Positions 14,466 through 22,167 of a stretch of 37,407 nt of DNA are shown here, one piece after another. The DNA lies in NCBI GenBank assembly GCA_017476605.1, contig JAFUZM010000282.1, positions 1-37,407 of the forward strand, written 5' to 3'. Each line of letters begins with the position of its first letter. Within the stretch, counting starts at the first letter, position 1. A program made the translations under genes and the position numbers. The DNA is from Clostridia bacterium (GTDB lineage Bacteria > Bacillota > Clostridia > Christensenellales > Aristaeellaceae). The notes beneath the pieces were generated by a model. The model was not told the DNA's origin, ran no database searches, and worked only from the letters and a program-made list of their open reading frames with translations.

Positions 14466-15131
14466 TCAGGTCAAAGAATGGTTTTTCTTCTTTTCAAACA
14501 ACGCATCCTCATTCATGAGATACGTCAGGATGTGCAGGCTGTCTGACAAATGGACATTTGTGCTTTTCACCGTATCGGGATGATGAAGATCCACCGGTGC
14601 AAAATTCCAGAGTGCCTGAATTCCGTTATTGACAAGCAGATCCGCAACCATCTGTGCATTGTCTGCCGGTACGCAGATCACGCCGACATCAATTTTCTGT
14701 TCCTCAAGGAACGGTTCAAGCTCACTGAAATCCCGAATCGTCAGTCCGTTCATTTCCGTTCCCACAATATGCGGATCATTGTCAAATGCCGCTACAATGC
14801 GAAATCCTTCTTTCCGAAACCCATCATAGGACATAATGGCGCGTCCCATATTTCCAACACCCACAAGAACCGCCGCATATCCACGGTCCATTCCGAGAAT
14901 CTCGCCAATATGACGTTTGAGTGTCGGAACATGGTATCCGTATCCCTGCTGCCCAAATCCGCCAAAGCAGCTGATATCCTGTCGGAACTGAGACCCGGTG
15001 ACATTCATCCGATTTCCAAGCTCCCGTGAGGAAATACGTTCCACGCCCTCACTCTCAAGCTGATCCAGATATCGATAATAAATCGGAAGCCGGCGGATGA
15101 TCGCCTCAGCAATTTTAGATTGATATGCCAT
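14466..15131 (-). CDS. rex: Redox-sensing transcriptional repressor Rex
   Basis: 221 residues, normal for Rex. The N-terminal winged helix includes SSRELGNRMNVTGSQFRQDISCFGGFGQQGYGYHV; the NADH-binding Rossmann domain starts at VGVGNMGRAIM (about residue 90) and continues with AAFDNDPHIVG. The protein ends with the domain-swapping helix region NVHLSDSLHILTYLMNEDALF. Rex senses the NADH/NAD+ ratio and represses fermentation genes when NAD+ is high. RBS is AGGAGG, 7 bases from the ATG. It heads the rex-vanW operon. I saw no convincing Rex operator (TTGTGAA-N4-TTCACAA) near its own promoter. Confidence 0.96.
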   Translation of the reverse strand: MAYQSKIAEAIIRRLPIYYRYLDQLESEGVERISSRELGNRMNVTGSQFRQDISCFGGFGQQGYGYHVPTLKRHIGEILGMDRGYAAVLVGVGNMGRAIMSYDGFRKEGFRIVAAFDNDPHIVGTEMNGLTIRDFSELEPFLEEQKIDVGVICVPADNAQMVADLLVNNGIQALWNFAPVDLHHPDTVKSTNVHLSDSLHILTYLMNEDALFEKKKNHSLT

Positions 15132-15160
15132 CCTTCGTTCCTCCTAAATTGCACCCAGAC

Positions 15161-15189
15161 AGTATAGCAAAAAAGCAAAACGCGTGCAA
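15161..15189 (-). promoter_or_regulatory. Promoter of rex-vanW
   Basis: Minus strand: TTGCAC (15189-15184), 17-base spacer containing a T-run, TATACT (15166-15161). Confidence 0.8.
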
Positions 15190-15215
15190 CCACCAGCAAA
15201 TGACTCAAATCATAT

Positions 15216-15243
15216 AAAAAAGACTGAAGCTCTCGCTTCAGTC
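15216..15243 (-). terminator. Terminator of rplM-rpsI-secG
   Basis: Minus strand: GACTGAAGC (15243-15235), 4-base loop, GCTTCAGTC (15230-15222), then TTTTTTAT. Perfect 9-bp stem. Confidence 0.92.
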
Positions 15244-15258
15244 TATAGATTCTTTGCC

Positions 15259-15495
15259 TCAGGCAAGCACTGCGATAACAAGTGCACAGACAATGAAAAC
15301 GCCTGCAGAAATTTTTGTAGCAAGTGCGAGCTTTCCTTCCATTGACTTTGACTTGTTCTTGCCAAAGAATGTCTCTGCTCCGCCAGCAATCGTTCCAAGT
15401 CCATTGGATTCGCCGGGCTGAAGAAGGACGGTGCCAATCAGAACGCACGCGCTTACGACCAGCAAAATGGTTACTAAAACCGTTACAACTGCCAT
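15259..15495 (-). CDS. secG: Protein-export membrane subunit SecG
   Basis: 78 residues, typical SecG size, with two membrane helices (about residues 3-25 and 55-77). Between them is the family hallmark LLQPGESNGLGTIAGGAETFFGKNKSKSMEGKL (LLQ...G-GTI-GG..FFG). SecG stimulates translocation through SecYE. AGGAGG is placed 7 bases before the ATG. It lies 32 bases after rpsI with no promoter or terminator between, so it shares the ribosomal-protein transcript, tying this export component to ribosome synthesis. That neighbourhood is less usual than the secG-rnr-smpB order of many Firmicutes. Confidence 0.93.
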   Translation of the reverse strand: MAVVTVLVTILLVVSACVLIGTVLLQPGESNGLGTIAGGAETFFGKNKSKSMEGKLALATKISAGVFIVCALVIAVLA

Positions 15496-15527
15496 GAATT
15501 AAGCCTCCTATATGCGTTCGTCCAAAA

Positions 15528-15920
15528 TTAACGCTTGGAGAACTGCGGTGCACGACGTGCCGCTTTGAGACCGTATTTCTTACGTTCTTTCATTCTCGGG
15601 TCACGTGTGAGGAATCCAGCCTTCTTAAGAGCACCACGAAGCTCCGGATCTACCTTAAGAAGAGCGCGGGAAATGCCATGACGAATTGCGCCTGCCTGTC
15701 CGGTGAGGCCGCCGCCATAGACATTCACAAGGATGTCATAACGTCCCTCAAGACCGGTGAGAACCAGTGGCTGACGAACGGTCATCTTGAGAGTTTCAAG
15801 ACCGAAATAGTTATCAATCTCACGACGATTGATGAGGATTTTTCCATCACCCGGAACGAGTCGAACACGGGCAATGGCCTTTTTACGGCGGCCGACCGCC
15901 TGATACTGAACCTGTGCCAT
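15528..15920 (-). CDS. rpsI: 30S ribosomal protein S9
   Basis: 130 residues, full length. Begins [23 protein letters not shown] and ends with the basic tail [14 protein letters not shown] whose final KR contacts P-site t[22 protein letters not shown] is the conserved core. RBS GAAGGAG. It follows rplM by 22 bases in the universal L13-S9 operon order. Confidence 0.98.
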   Translation of the reverse strand: MAQVQYQAVGRRKKAIARVRLVPGDGKILINRREIDNYFGLETLKMTVRQPLVLTGLEGRYDILVNVYGGGLTGQAGAIRHGISRALLKVDPELRGALKKAGFLTRDPRMKERKKYGLKAARRAPQFSKR

Positions 15921-15942
15921 TTTTGTGTTTCTCCTTCCGCTA

Positions 15943-16377
15943 TCACTTAATCAGCTCAAGCACTTCCGGCTTCTGTGCCTCATGCTCATGCTCTGGGCCT
16001 GCATAAACGCGCAGCTTCTTGGCCATCTGACGTCCCAGGGGTCCCTTCGGGAGCATGCCAACGATTGCGTGCTTTACAGCAAACTCAGGCTTCTCAGCCA
16101 TCAGCTTGCGATACGGAACCTCTTTGAGTCCGCCCGGATAACCGGAATGATGATAGTAATACTTCTGGTCGAGCTTCTTGCCAGAGAGCACAACCTTGGA
16201 TGCATTAACAATGATGACATGATCACCAGTGTCACAGTTGGGTGTAAAAGTGGGCTTGTTCTTTCCGCGAAGAATTGCAGCCACCTGACTTGCCAAACGT
16301 CCGAGCGTCATCCCGTCTGCGTCGACGACATACCACTTCCGCTCGACAGTATTGGCATTTGCCATAAACGTTTTCAC
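15943..16377 (-). CDS. rplM: 50S ribosomal protein L13
   Basis: 144 residues, full length. Conserved blocks: [60 protein letters not shown], and [25 protein letters not shown]. The chosen start is GTG (MKTFMANAN), 8 bases after GAGGAGG; an internal ATG four codons later has no such site, and MKTFMA is the usual L13 N-terminus. It is the first gene of rplM-rpsI-secG and has a leader of about 110 bases with hairpins that may carry feedback control. Confidence 0.98.
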   Translation of the reverse strand: MKTFMANANTVERKWYVVDADGMTLGRLASQVAAILRGKNKPTFTPNCDTGDHVIIVNASKVVLSGKKLDQKYYYHHSGYPGGLKEVPYRKLMAEKPEFAVKHAIVGMLPKGPLGRQMAKKLRVYAGPEHEHEAQKPEVLELIK

Positions 16378-16485
16378 GTGAATTTCCTCCTCGTGTTGAT
16401 ATCTCGGATATCAGTTCGGCCTTGCGCTGGTCATTCGCTCGGCTTTACGCGGCACAGAATCCGGGGCTATAGACTCACAACCGCA
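16378..16485 (-). promoter_or_regulatory. Structured 5' leader of rplM (candidate L13 autoregulatory leader)
   Basis: About 110 bases between the promoter and the GTG. On the minus strand it holds GCC-GA-GCG / CGC-AA-GGC, which can form an interrupted stem, and a perfect TGATATC-CGA-GATATCA hairpin (16413-16397) just upstream of the ribosome site. L13 leaders are a known Firmicutes ribosomal-protein leader class; assignment to that class is inference from position and structure, not a model match. Confidence 0.5.
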
Positions 16486-16491
16486 ACGCCT

Positions 16492-16521
16492 ATTCTATTG
16501 CATTTTCCGAACTGTTGTCAA
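16492..16521 (-). promoter_or_regulatory. Promoter of rplM-rpsI-secG
   Basis: Minus strand: TTGACA (16521-16516), 18-base spacer, TAGAAT (16497-16492). Confidence 0.75.
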
Positions 16522-16837
16522 GCTCTTTTTTCCTGTTTTTTAAAAAAATGTTGCCGTCGCGCTCATTTTTTTGATCGGCTCCGCCATGTTCCCGGATACA
16601 TCCGCATGCAGATGAGAGATTCTCGTTTCTTCACGGAGACTGCCTGTATCCCCTCATCTCTTCTCAAGGCAGCCATATCCCCGGAACGATCATACCGCTA
16701 CACGGATCAGCATCAGGCAGATGGGCATAGGAATCTGGCGGATTGCGGCATCCGCTCCGTATCTCTGTCCTTCTTTTCCTGGTGTTCATATGAAATGTGT
16801 GTATTTGAGGAAAAACGGATTGTTTTTTCGATTTTCC
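16522..16837. other. Gene-less stretch between divergent rplM and ECF transporter promoters
   Basis: About 315 bases. No ORF with a ribosome site and recognisable product on either strand. A minus-strand frame of roughly 45 codons ending near 16567 has no convincing start. The mixed composition, higher in GC than typical intergenic DNA here, hints at a decayed gene, but no family is identifiable. Confidence 0.4.
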
Positions 16838-16865
16838 TTGACATGCAAGTCAAAAATGCTATAAT
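16838..16865 (+). promoter_or_regulatory. Promoter of the ECF transporter operon with an overlapping dyad
   Basis: TTGACA (16838-16843), 16-base spacer, TATAAT (16860-16865). The -35 lies in an interrupted dyad TTGAC-ATGCAA-GTCAA (16838-16853), a plausible repressor site. No riboswitch fits in the short leader of about 60 bases. Confidence 0.8.
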
Positions 16866-16928
16866 TCCATCTCGTCAAAGCTGATCCAACACGCTTTGCA
16901 AAGTAATCATCAAAAAGAGGAAAACACT

Positions 16929-17480
16929 ATGAAAAACAATACGGTAAAAACGATTGTTGCCATTGGTATCGGTGCCGCTCTGTTCTTTGTGCTTGGCCGC
17001 TTTGTTGCCATTCCAAGTCCGGTTCCAAACACCAACATTTCCATCCAGTATGGTCTGCTTGCCTTTATGGCTGCCCTGTTCGGTCCGGTTGCCGGCGCTC
17101 TCATCGGTCTCATCGGCCATGCACTGATTGACTTTAGCTACGGCTGGGGCATCTGGTGGAGCTGGGTCATCGCCTCCGCCTGCTTTGGTGCACTGATCGG
17201 TCTTGTCAGCAAGCGTCTGCATCTTGACGATGGTTCCTTCGAAACAAAGGACTGCCTCATGTTCAACCTGTTCCAGCTTTGCTCTCATGCCATTGCCTGG
17301 ATTGTAATCGCGCCGGTTCTTGACATTCTCATGTATCAGGAGCCTGCCAACAAGGTCTTCCTGCAGGGGCTTGTCGGCGGTGCATCCAACATCGTTACCA
17401 CCGCAATCGTCGGAACTCTGCTTTGCATTGCTTACGCAAGCTCCCGTCCGAAAAAAGGCAGTCTGAAGCAGGAACAGTAA
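16929..17480 (+). CDS. ECF transporter substrate-binding (S) subunit, UPF0397 family
   Basis: 183-residue integral membrane protein with about five or six hydrophobic helices. The N-terminal KTIVAIGIGAALFFVLGRFVAIPSPVPNTNISIQYGLLAFMAALFGPVAGALIGLIGHALID matches UPF0397 proteins, which act as S components giving substrate specificity to energy-coupling-factor transporters. The A-I-G-A-A-L segment in helix 1 is the type that contacts the T subunit. The start is the ATG after AAGAGG; a longer in-frame upstream ATG has no ribosome site. It is followed by a fused ATPase and a T subunit, so the locus encodes a complete dedicated transporter. The substrate is unknown; vitamin-like compounds are usual for the class. 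Confidence 0.9.
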   Translation: MKNNTVKTIVAIGIGAALFFVLGRFVAIPSPVPNTNISIQYGLLAFMAALFGPVAGALIGLIGHALIDFSYGWGIWWSWVIASACFGALIGLVSKRLHLDDGSFETKDCLMFNLFQLCSHAIAWIVIAPVLDILMYQEPANKVFLQGLVGGASNIVTTAIVGTLLCIAYASSRPKKGSLKQEQ

Positions 17481-17494
17481 TTTAATCAGTTTAA

Positions 17495-17518
17495 GGGCGG
17501 CATATTGCCGCTCTTTTT
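17495..17518 (+). terminator. Attenuator-like terminator between the S and ATPase genes
   Basis: GCGGCA (17497-17502), TAT loop, TGCCGC (17506-17511), then TCTTTTTT. It sits inside the operon, so some transcripts should stop after the S gene, making more S subunit than ATPase/T subunit. Confidence 0.7.
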
Positions 17519-17533
17519 TATGTTGAGGTACAT

Positions 17534-19243
17534 ATGGACGAGGTCATCCTTCAATTTGATCACTTTGGCTTCCAATACAATGCACAGTCCGAGCCGACAC
17601 TGCATGACATTTGCCTCAGCGTCCGTCGGGGCGAAAAGATTTTAATCGCCGGCCCCTCCGGATGCGGAAAAAGTACCCTTGCCCACTGCATCAACGGTCT
17701 GATTCCCTTTTCATATAAGGGGGTTGAGACCGGCAGGCTGACCATTGCCGGAGCCAATGCCAGCGAGCTTGGCATATTCGGCATTTCAAAGCATGTGGGG
17801 ACTGTCCTTCAGGATTCGGACGGCCAGTTCATCGGCCTCACCGTTGCCGAGGATATTGCCTTTGCGCTTGAAAACGACTGTGTAGATGAACCGGAACTGC
17901 ATGATCGCGTCATGAAGGCAGCCAAAATGGTCAGTATTGAGCATCACCTCCTGCATGCCCCGGGGGAGCTTTCCGGCGGACAGAAGCAGCGGGTGGCCAT
18001 GGCCGGTGTCATGGTGGAGGATGTTGATATCCTCCTGTTTGATGAGCCACTGGCAAATCTGGATCCTGCAACCGGAAAGACCGCCATTGAACTGATCGAC
18101 GAAATCGGGAAAAGCAGCGGTGCTGCGGTCATCATCATTGAGCATCGGCTTGAGGACGTCCTCCACCGGAATGTGGATCGGATCATCCTCATGAGCAACG
18201 GACGCATCCTCTCCGATTCCACTCCGGATGAACTGCTTTCAAGCGGCCTCCTGGTGGAAAACGGAATCCGTGAGCCCCTCTATCTTCCCGCCCTCCGATA
18301 CGCGGGCATTGAAATCAAGAAAGAGATGCATCCCTGGTCCATCTCCGCACTGCAGCTAAGTGACGGTGACAAAGCACGCGTCAGAAACTGGTTTGTCAAC
18401 TCTCCCGAACCGCCACGAAAGCCGGAACCGATCAGGCTGCTCCAGGTGGACCATATCCACTTCTCCTATGAGAATGGGCATCTGGCCCTTGATGACATCA
18501 GCCTTGTCATCAACAAGGGCGAGATTGCAGCCATCGTCGGAACCAACGGTGCCGGAAAATCGACCCTTTCCAAGGTCATCTGCGGCTTTGAAACACCGCA
18601 GCAGGGCAGCATGCAGCTCGGGGGCAATGATCTTTCCATGCTTTCCATCAAGGAGCGTGCGGATCACATCGGTTACGTCATGCAGAACCCGAATCATATG
18701 ATTTCTCAGGTTCTCATCTGGGATGAAATTGCGCTCGGACTGAAAAAACGCAATGTTCCGGAAAGCGAAATCACTGAACGGGTTGAAAATGTCCTTAAGA
18801 TATGCGGGCTCTGGCCATTTCGCAAGTGGCCGATCTCCGCACTCAGCTACGGTCAGAAAAAGCGTGTCACCATTGCCTCGATTCTGGTTCTGGAGCCGGA
18901 GATTCTCATCCTGGATGAGCCCACAGCCGGGCAGGATTACCGCCACTATACAGAAATCATGGAGTTTTTGCGAAAGCTGAACCAGCAGGGCTATACCATC
19001 ATCATGATTACCCACGACATGCATCTGATGCTTGAATATGCAGAGCGTGCGATCGTGTTCAGCGCCGGGAAGATCATTGCGGATGATACCTGCGCAGCCA
19101 TCCTCACCTCGCCCGAAATCATCCAGGCGGCAAGCCTCAAGGAAACCAGCCTATATGACCTTGCCATGCTCTGCGGCATCCAGGACGGGCAGCAGTTCGT
19201 CAGCCGTTTCATTGATCACGAAAGAGAGGCGTACAGATCATGA
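17534..19243 (+). CDS. Fused double ATPase of an ECF transporter (EcfA1-EcfA2 type, YkoD-like)
   Basis: 569 residues holding two complete ABC ATPase domains in one chain. Domain 1: Walker A GPSGCGKST (residues 40-48), signature LSGGQKQR, Walker B DILLFDEP, H-loop IIIEHR. Domain 2 (from about residue 300): Walker A GTNGAGKST (near residue 336), signature LSYGQKKR, Walker B ILILDEP, H-loop MITHD. The second signature has Tyr in place of the first Gly; other key residues are intact, so both sites look able to bind ATP. It powers uptake by the adjacent S and T subunits. Group I ECF systems often have two separate EcfA genes; a fused one resembles B. subtilis YkoD. RBS is GAGG, and the stop overlaps the next start by four bases (ATGA). 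Confidence 0.94.
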   Translation: MDEVILQFDHFGFQYNAQSEPTLHDICLSVRRGEKILIAGPSGCGKSTLAHCINGLIPFSYKGVETGRLTIAGANASELGIFGISKHVGTVLQDSDGQFIGLTVAEDIAFALENDCVDEPELHDRVMKAAKMVSIEHHLLHAPGELSGGQKQRVAMAGVMVEDVDILLFDEPLANLDPATGKTAIELIDEIGKSSGAAVIIIEHRLEDVLHRNVDRIILMSNGRILSDSTPDELLSSGLLVENGIREPLYLPALRYAGIEIKKEMHPWSISALQLSDGDKARVRNWFVNSPEPPRKPEPIRLLQVDHIHFSYENGHLALDDISLVINKGEIAAIVGTNGAGKSTLSKVICGFETPQQGSMQLGGNDLSMLSIKERADHIGYVMQNPNHMISQVLIWDEIALGLKKRNVPESEITERVENVLKICGLWPFRKWPISALSYGQKKRVTIASILVLEPEILILDEPTAGQDYRHYTEIMEFLRKLNQQGYTIIMITHDMHLMLEYAERAIVFSAGKIIADDTCAAILTSPEIIQAASLKETSLYDLAMLCGIQDGQQFVSRFIDHEREAYRS

Positions 19244-20070
19244 CCAATTTGTTCAACTATATTGATCGTCCCTCCCCCATTCATAAAATGACCGGTGCCT
19301 CCAAGCTGGTCTGCCTCCTGCTGTGGAGTTCTGCTGCGATGATCACCTACGATACCCGCTTTCTTACCGTCCTTCCCATCCTGTCTCTTCTTCTTTTCAT
19401 CCTGTCAAAAATCCGGCTGCACGATGTCCGCGTTGTCCTTGGCTTTACCGCCATCTTCATGGTCCTCAACAACCTTCTCGTTTTCCTGTTTGCCCCCCAG
19501 CACGGCGTCTCCATCTACGGAACGCGCCACGTTCTTTTTACAATCGGTGGGAACTACGTGATCACGCAGGAGCAGTTGTTCTACCATCTGAATCTCATTC
19601 TCAAGTATTTTGCCACCATCCCCATCGTCCTGCTGTTTGTCTCCACCACCAATCCCAGTGAATTTGCCGCCTCCCTCAACCGCATCGGTGTCAAGTATTC
19701 CATTGCCTACGCCGTGGCTCTTGCCCTGCGCTATATCCCGGATGTACAGCTTGAATATCACGAGATTTCCCAGGCACAGCAGGCAAGGGGCATTGAAATG
19801 AGCAAGAAAGAAAACCTTGTTAAGCGCCTTAAAAACGCCAGTGCGATTCTGGTCCCTCTGATTCTCTCCAGTATGGACCGGATCGAAACCATTTCAAACG
19901 CCATGGAGCTCCGGTGCTTTGGTAAGCACAAAAAGCGGACATGGTACATGGGCAGAAAGTTTTCACTGCTTGATATTCTTTCCATTGTTTTTTGCGCCTG
20001 TCTGTTGCTCCTGGCCCTTTTTCTCAACCATGTGAACGGCGGCCGGTTTTACAATCCCTTTGCAGGCTGA
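19240..20070 (+). CDS. ECF transporter transmembrane (T) subunit, CbiQ/YkoC family
   Basis: 276-residue membrane protein with four or five N-terminal helices, a cytoplasmic coupling region and a C-terminal helix (LLDILSIVFCACLLLLALFL). The coupling region carries the T-component Ala-Arg-Gly motif in AQQARGIEM; the second motif is ELRCFGKHKKRT, in which the usual A-R-G is replaced by L-R-C. These helices fit into the grooves of the two ATPase domains. The opening IDRPSPIHKMTGASKLVCLLLW is typical. The start codon overlaps the ATPase stop (ATGA), indicating coupled translation. It ends the transporter operon; no terminator is seen before the leuA promoter 23 bases on. Confidence 0.93.
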   Translation: MTNLFNYIDRPSPIHKMTGASKLVCLLLWSSAAMITYDTRFLTVLPILSLLLFILSKIRLHDVRVVLGFTAIFMVLNNLLVFLFAPQHGVSIYGTRHVLFTIGGNYVITQEQLFYHLNLILKYFATIPIVLLFVSTTNPSEFAASLNRIGVKYSIAYAVALALRYIPDVQLEYHEISQAQQARGIEMSKKENLVKRLKNASAILVPLILSSMDRIETISNAMELRCFGKHKKRTWYMGRKFSLLDILSIVFCACLLLLALFLNHVNGGRFYNPFAG

Positions 20071-20093
20071 ACACATGACCGGAAAATTGGTTC

Positions 20094-20122
20094 TTGACAA
20101 ACAGATAGAGTGTCGTTAAAAT
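20094..20122 (+). promoter_or_regulatory. Promoter of leuA
   Basis: TTGACA (20094-20099), 17-base spacer, TAAAAT (20117-20122). The T-box leader begins shortly downstream. Confidence 0.85.
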
Positions 20123-20140
20123 ATCCGCACACACCAAAAA

Positions 20141-20330
20141 CGATGAAGGGAAATAATCGCAGATTCCCCCAGTTCAGAGAGCCGGCATATGGTGCAAGCC
20201 GGTCTGGCCTTTTGCGAGAGCTCGTCCCGGAGTTGCACGGGTGAATTAAGTAATCCGTGTCGGCTGACACCGTGAACTGTCAAACCATGAGGGCATTTTA
20301 TGCCGAATTAGGGTGGTACCGCGCTTTTAG
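20141..20330 (+). promoter_or_regulatory. T-box leader of leuA with a CTC (leucine) specifier
   Basis: Stem I starts near CGATGAAGGG, contains the AG-bulge/loop pair AGAGAGCCGG...GGTGCAAGCCGGT, and returns through GAGAG-CTC-GTCCCGGAG, placing the specifier codon CTC at 20221-20223. The diagnostic T-box sequence AGGGTGGTACCGCG is at 20310-20323. Uncharged tRNA-Leu should pair with CTC and the UGGN bulge and prevent the terminator that follows. The leucine reading agrees with the downstream gene. T-box identity is certain; the specifier assignment is strong inference. Confidence 0.93.
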
Positions 20331-20371
20331 GCGCCCCTATGCCAGGAATGGCAAGGGGCGCTTTCGTCTTT
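20331..20371 (+). terminator. T-box-controlled terminator before leuA
   Basis: GCGCCCCT (20331-20338) pairs with AGGGGCGC (20354-20361), with an inner GCCA/TGGC pair around a GGAA tip, then TTTCGTCTTTT. The stem starts directly after the antiterminator T-box sequence. Confidence 0.9.
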
Positions 20372-20434
20372 TGCCGAAAACACAAGGGATGCCAGACGGC
20401 ATCCAGGACCAAGGATGCATGGAGGTATGAGAAA

Positions 20435-22123
20435 ATGAAAAAAGGCTTCGAAAAGTACAAACCGTTTGTCCCTGTCACACTGCCGGATCGCACATGGCCG
20501 GATCAGCACATTGAGAAGGCACCCATCTGGTGTTCCGTTGATCTGCGCGATGGCAATCAGGCACTTGTCACTCCGATGAACGTCACCGAAAAAATCGCCT
20601 TCTTCAAACTGCTTGTGGAAGTCGGATTCAAGGAAATCGAGGTAGGATTCCCCTCTGCCTCCGAAACCGAATATGAATTCCTTCGCGCCCTGATTGACAA
20701 CAATCTGATTCCGGATGATGTCACCATCCAGGTGCTGGTTCAGGCAAGAGAGCATCTGATCCGCAAGACCTTTGAAGCCGTCAAGGGTGCAAAAAACGTC
20801 ATCGTTCATTTCTACAATTCTACCTCCGAACTGCAGCGCCGTGTCGTCTTCAAGAAGGATATGGACGGTATCATCGACATCGCAGTGGCGGGTGCAAAGC
20901 TGGTCCGCGAGCTGACCGAGCAGGATCAGTCCGGAACCAATTTCCGCTATGAATACTCCCCGGAGTCCTTCTCCGGCACCGAGACCGATTTTGCCGTCGA
21001 AATCTGTGCAAAGGTCATGGAAGCACTGGGCTCAACGAAAGAGAATCCGGTAATTCTGAATCTTCCCAATACCGTAGAGCTGAACACCTGCAATACCTTT
21101 GCTGATCAGGTTGAATACTTCATCCGCAAGCTGCCAAACCGCGACGCTGCCATCATCTCCGTCCATCCGCACAATGATCGCGGAACAGGCACGGCCTGCA
21201 CAGAGCTTGCCATGCTCGCCGGTGCCGAGCGCATTGAAGGAACGCTGTTTGGAAACGGCGAACGGACCGGTAACCTCGATATCGTCACCGTTGCACTCAA
21301 CCTGTATACGCAGGGCATTGACCCGGAGCTTGACTTCTCCCATATCGACCATATTCGCGAGATCTACGAATCGCTGACCCGCATGACCGTCCCGGAGCGC
21401 TGGCCGTATGCCGGAAAGCTCGCCTTTACCGCCTTCTCCGGTTCGCATCAGGATGCCATCAACAAAGGCCACGAATACATGCGTGAAACCAAATCCGAAT
21501 ACTGGGAGATCCCCTACCTCACCATTGATCCGGCCGATATCGGACGTGAATATGAGCCGATTATCCGCATCAACTCCCAGTCCGGCAAGGGCGGTGCCGC
21601 CTTCATCATGGATCACGACTTTGGCTATCACCTGCCCAAGGCCATGCATCCGGAATTCGGTGCCATCGTCCAGAAAGAGTGCGACCGTACCGGACGCGAG
21701 CTTCAGGCAAACGAGGTTCTTGCCCTGTTCACAAACGAATTCCTGAACATCAGCAAGCCCTATGCACTCAGCCGTGCCAAGTTCTACGAGGAAGCTGTGG
21801 CCGGAAGCTCCGCAAACCTTACCCATTTTTCCGGCGTACTTTCCGTCCACAACGACTTCCTGTCTCTTGAAGCCCGCGGAAACGGCCCGATCGACGCGTT
21901 CTTCAATGCTCTGCGTCAGGCCGGCATTGAGAACTACACGTTCCTCTCCTATTCCGAACATGCCATTTCCTCCGGCTCTGATTCTCAGGCAGTGGCCTAT
22001 ATTCAGCTGAGAGGCCCGGGTGGACAGAAATTCTATGGCGTCGGTACCGAGCACAACATCAACTTTGCTTCTGTCAAGGGCATTTTGAGTGCCATTAACC
22101 GTTTTGAAAGCGGAATGGTTTAA
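20435..22123 (+). CDS. leuA: 2-isopropylmalate synthase
   Basis: First committed enzyme of leucine synthesis, condensing acetyl-CoA with 2-ketoisovalerate; 562 residues, matching the longer LeuA type. The HMGL-like barrel begins with RTWPDQHIEKAPIWCSVDLRDGNQAL, where the catalytic Arg and metal-binding Asp sit in LRDGNQ; the metal His pair is in ISVHPHNDRGTGTA. The C-terminal part (about residues 440-562, from SSANLTHFSG) is the LeuA regulatory/dimerisation domain with AYIQLRGPGGQKFYGVG. The start follows GGAGG by 9 bases; a nearer ATG is followed at once by a stop. Other leu genes are not adjacent. Expression is governed by a leucine T-box. Confidence 0.97.
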   Translation: MKKGFEKYKPFVPVTLPDRTWPDQHIEKAPIWCSVDLRDGNQALVTPMNVTEKIAFFKLLVEVGFKEIEVGFPSASETEYEFLRALIDNNLIPDDVTIQVLVQAREHLIRKTFEAVKGAKNVIVHFYNSTSELQRRVVFKKDMDGIIDIAVAGAKLVRELTEQDQSGTNFRYEYSPESFSGTETDFAVEICAKVMEALGSTKENPVILNLPNTVELNTCNTFADQVEYFIRKLPNRDAAIISVHPHNDRGTGTACTELAMLAGAERIEGTLFGNGERTGNLDIVTVALNLYTQGIDPELDFSHIDHIREIYESLTRMTVPERWPYAGKLAFTAFSGSHQDAINKGHEYMRETKSEYWEIPYLTIDPADIGREYEPIIRINSQSGKGGAAFIMDHDFGYHLPKAMHPEFGAIVQKECDRTGRELQANEVLALFTNEFLNISKPYALSRAKFYEEAVAGSSANLTHFSGVLSVHNDFLSLEARGNGPIDAFFNALRQAGIENYTFLSYSEHAISSGSDSQAVAYIQLRGPGGQKFYGVGTEHNINFASVKGILSAINRFESGMV

Positions 22124-22128
22124 TAATA

Positions 22129-22156
22129 AAAAAAGCGGCATCCTGCCGCTTTTTTT
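22129..22156. terminator. Bidirectional terminator between leuA and tdk
   Basis: GCGGCA (22135-22140), TCC, TGCCGC (22144-22149) flanked by AAAAAA and TTTTTTT, so it serves both convergent genes. Confidence 0.9.
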
Positions 22157-22167
22157 ATTATCCCGAG

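Noticed and set aside
15925..16884. A 319-codon plus-strand frame over rplM and the region upstream
   Set aside because: Antisense to rplM and crosses the rplM promoter and leader; no similarity to any family.
21032..22141. A 369-codon minus-strand open frame over leuA
   Set aside because: Antisense to unmistakable leuA, without promoter or ribosome site.
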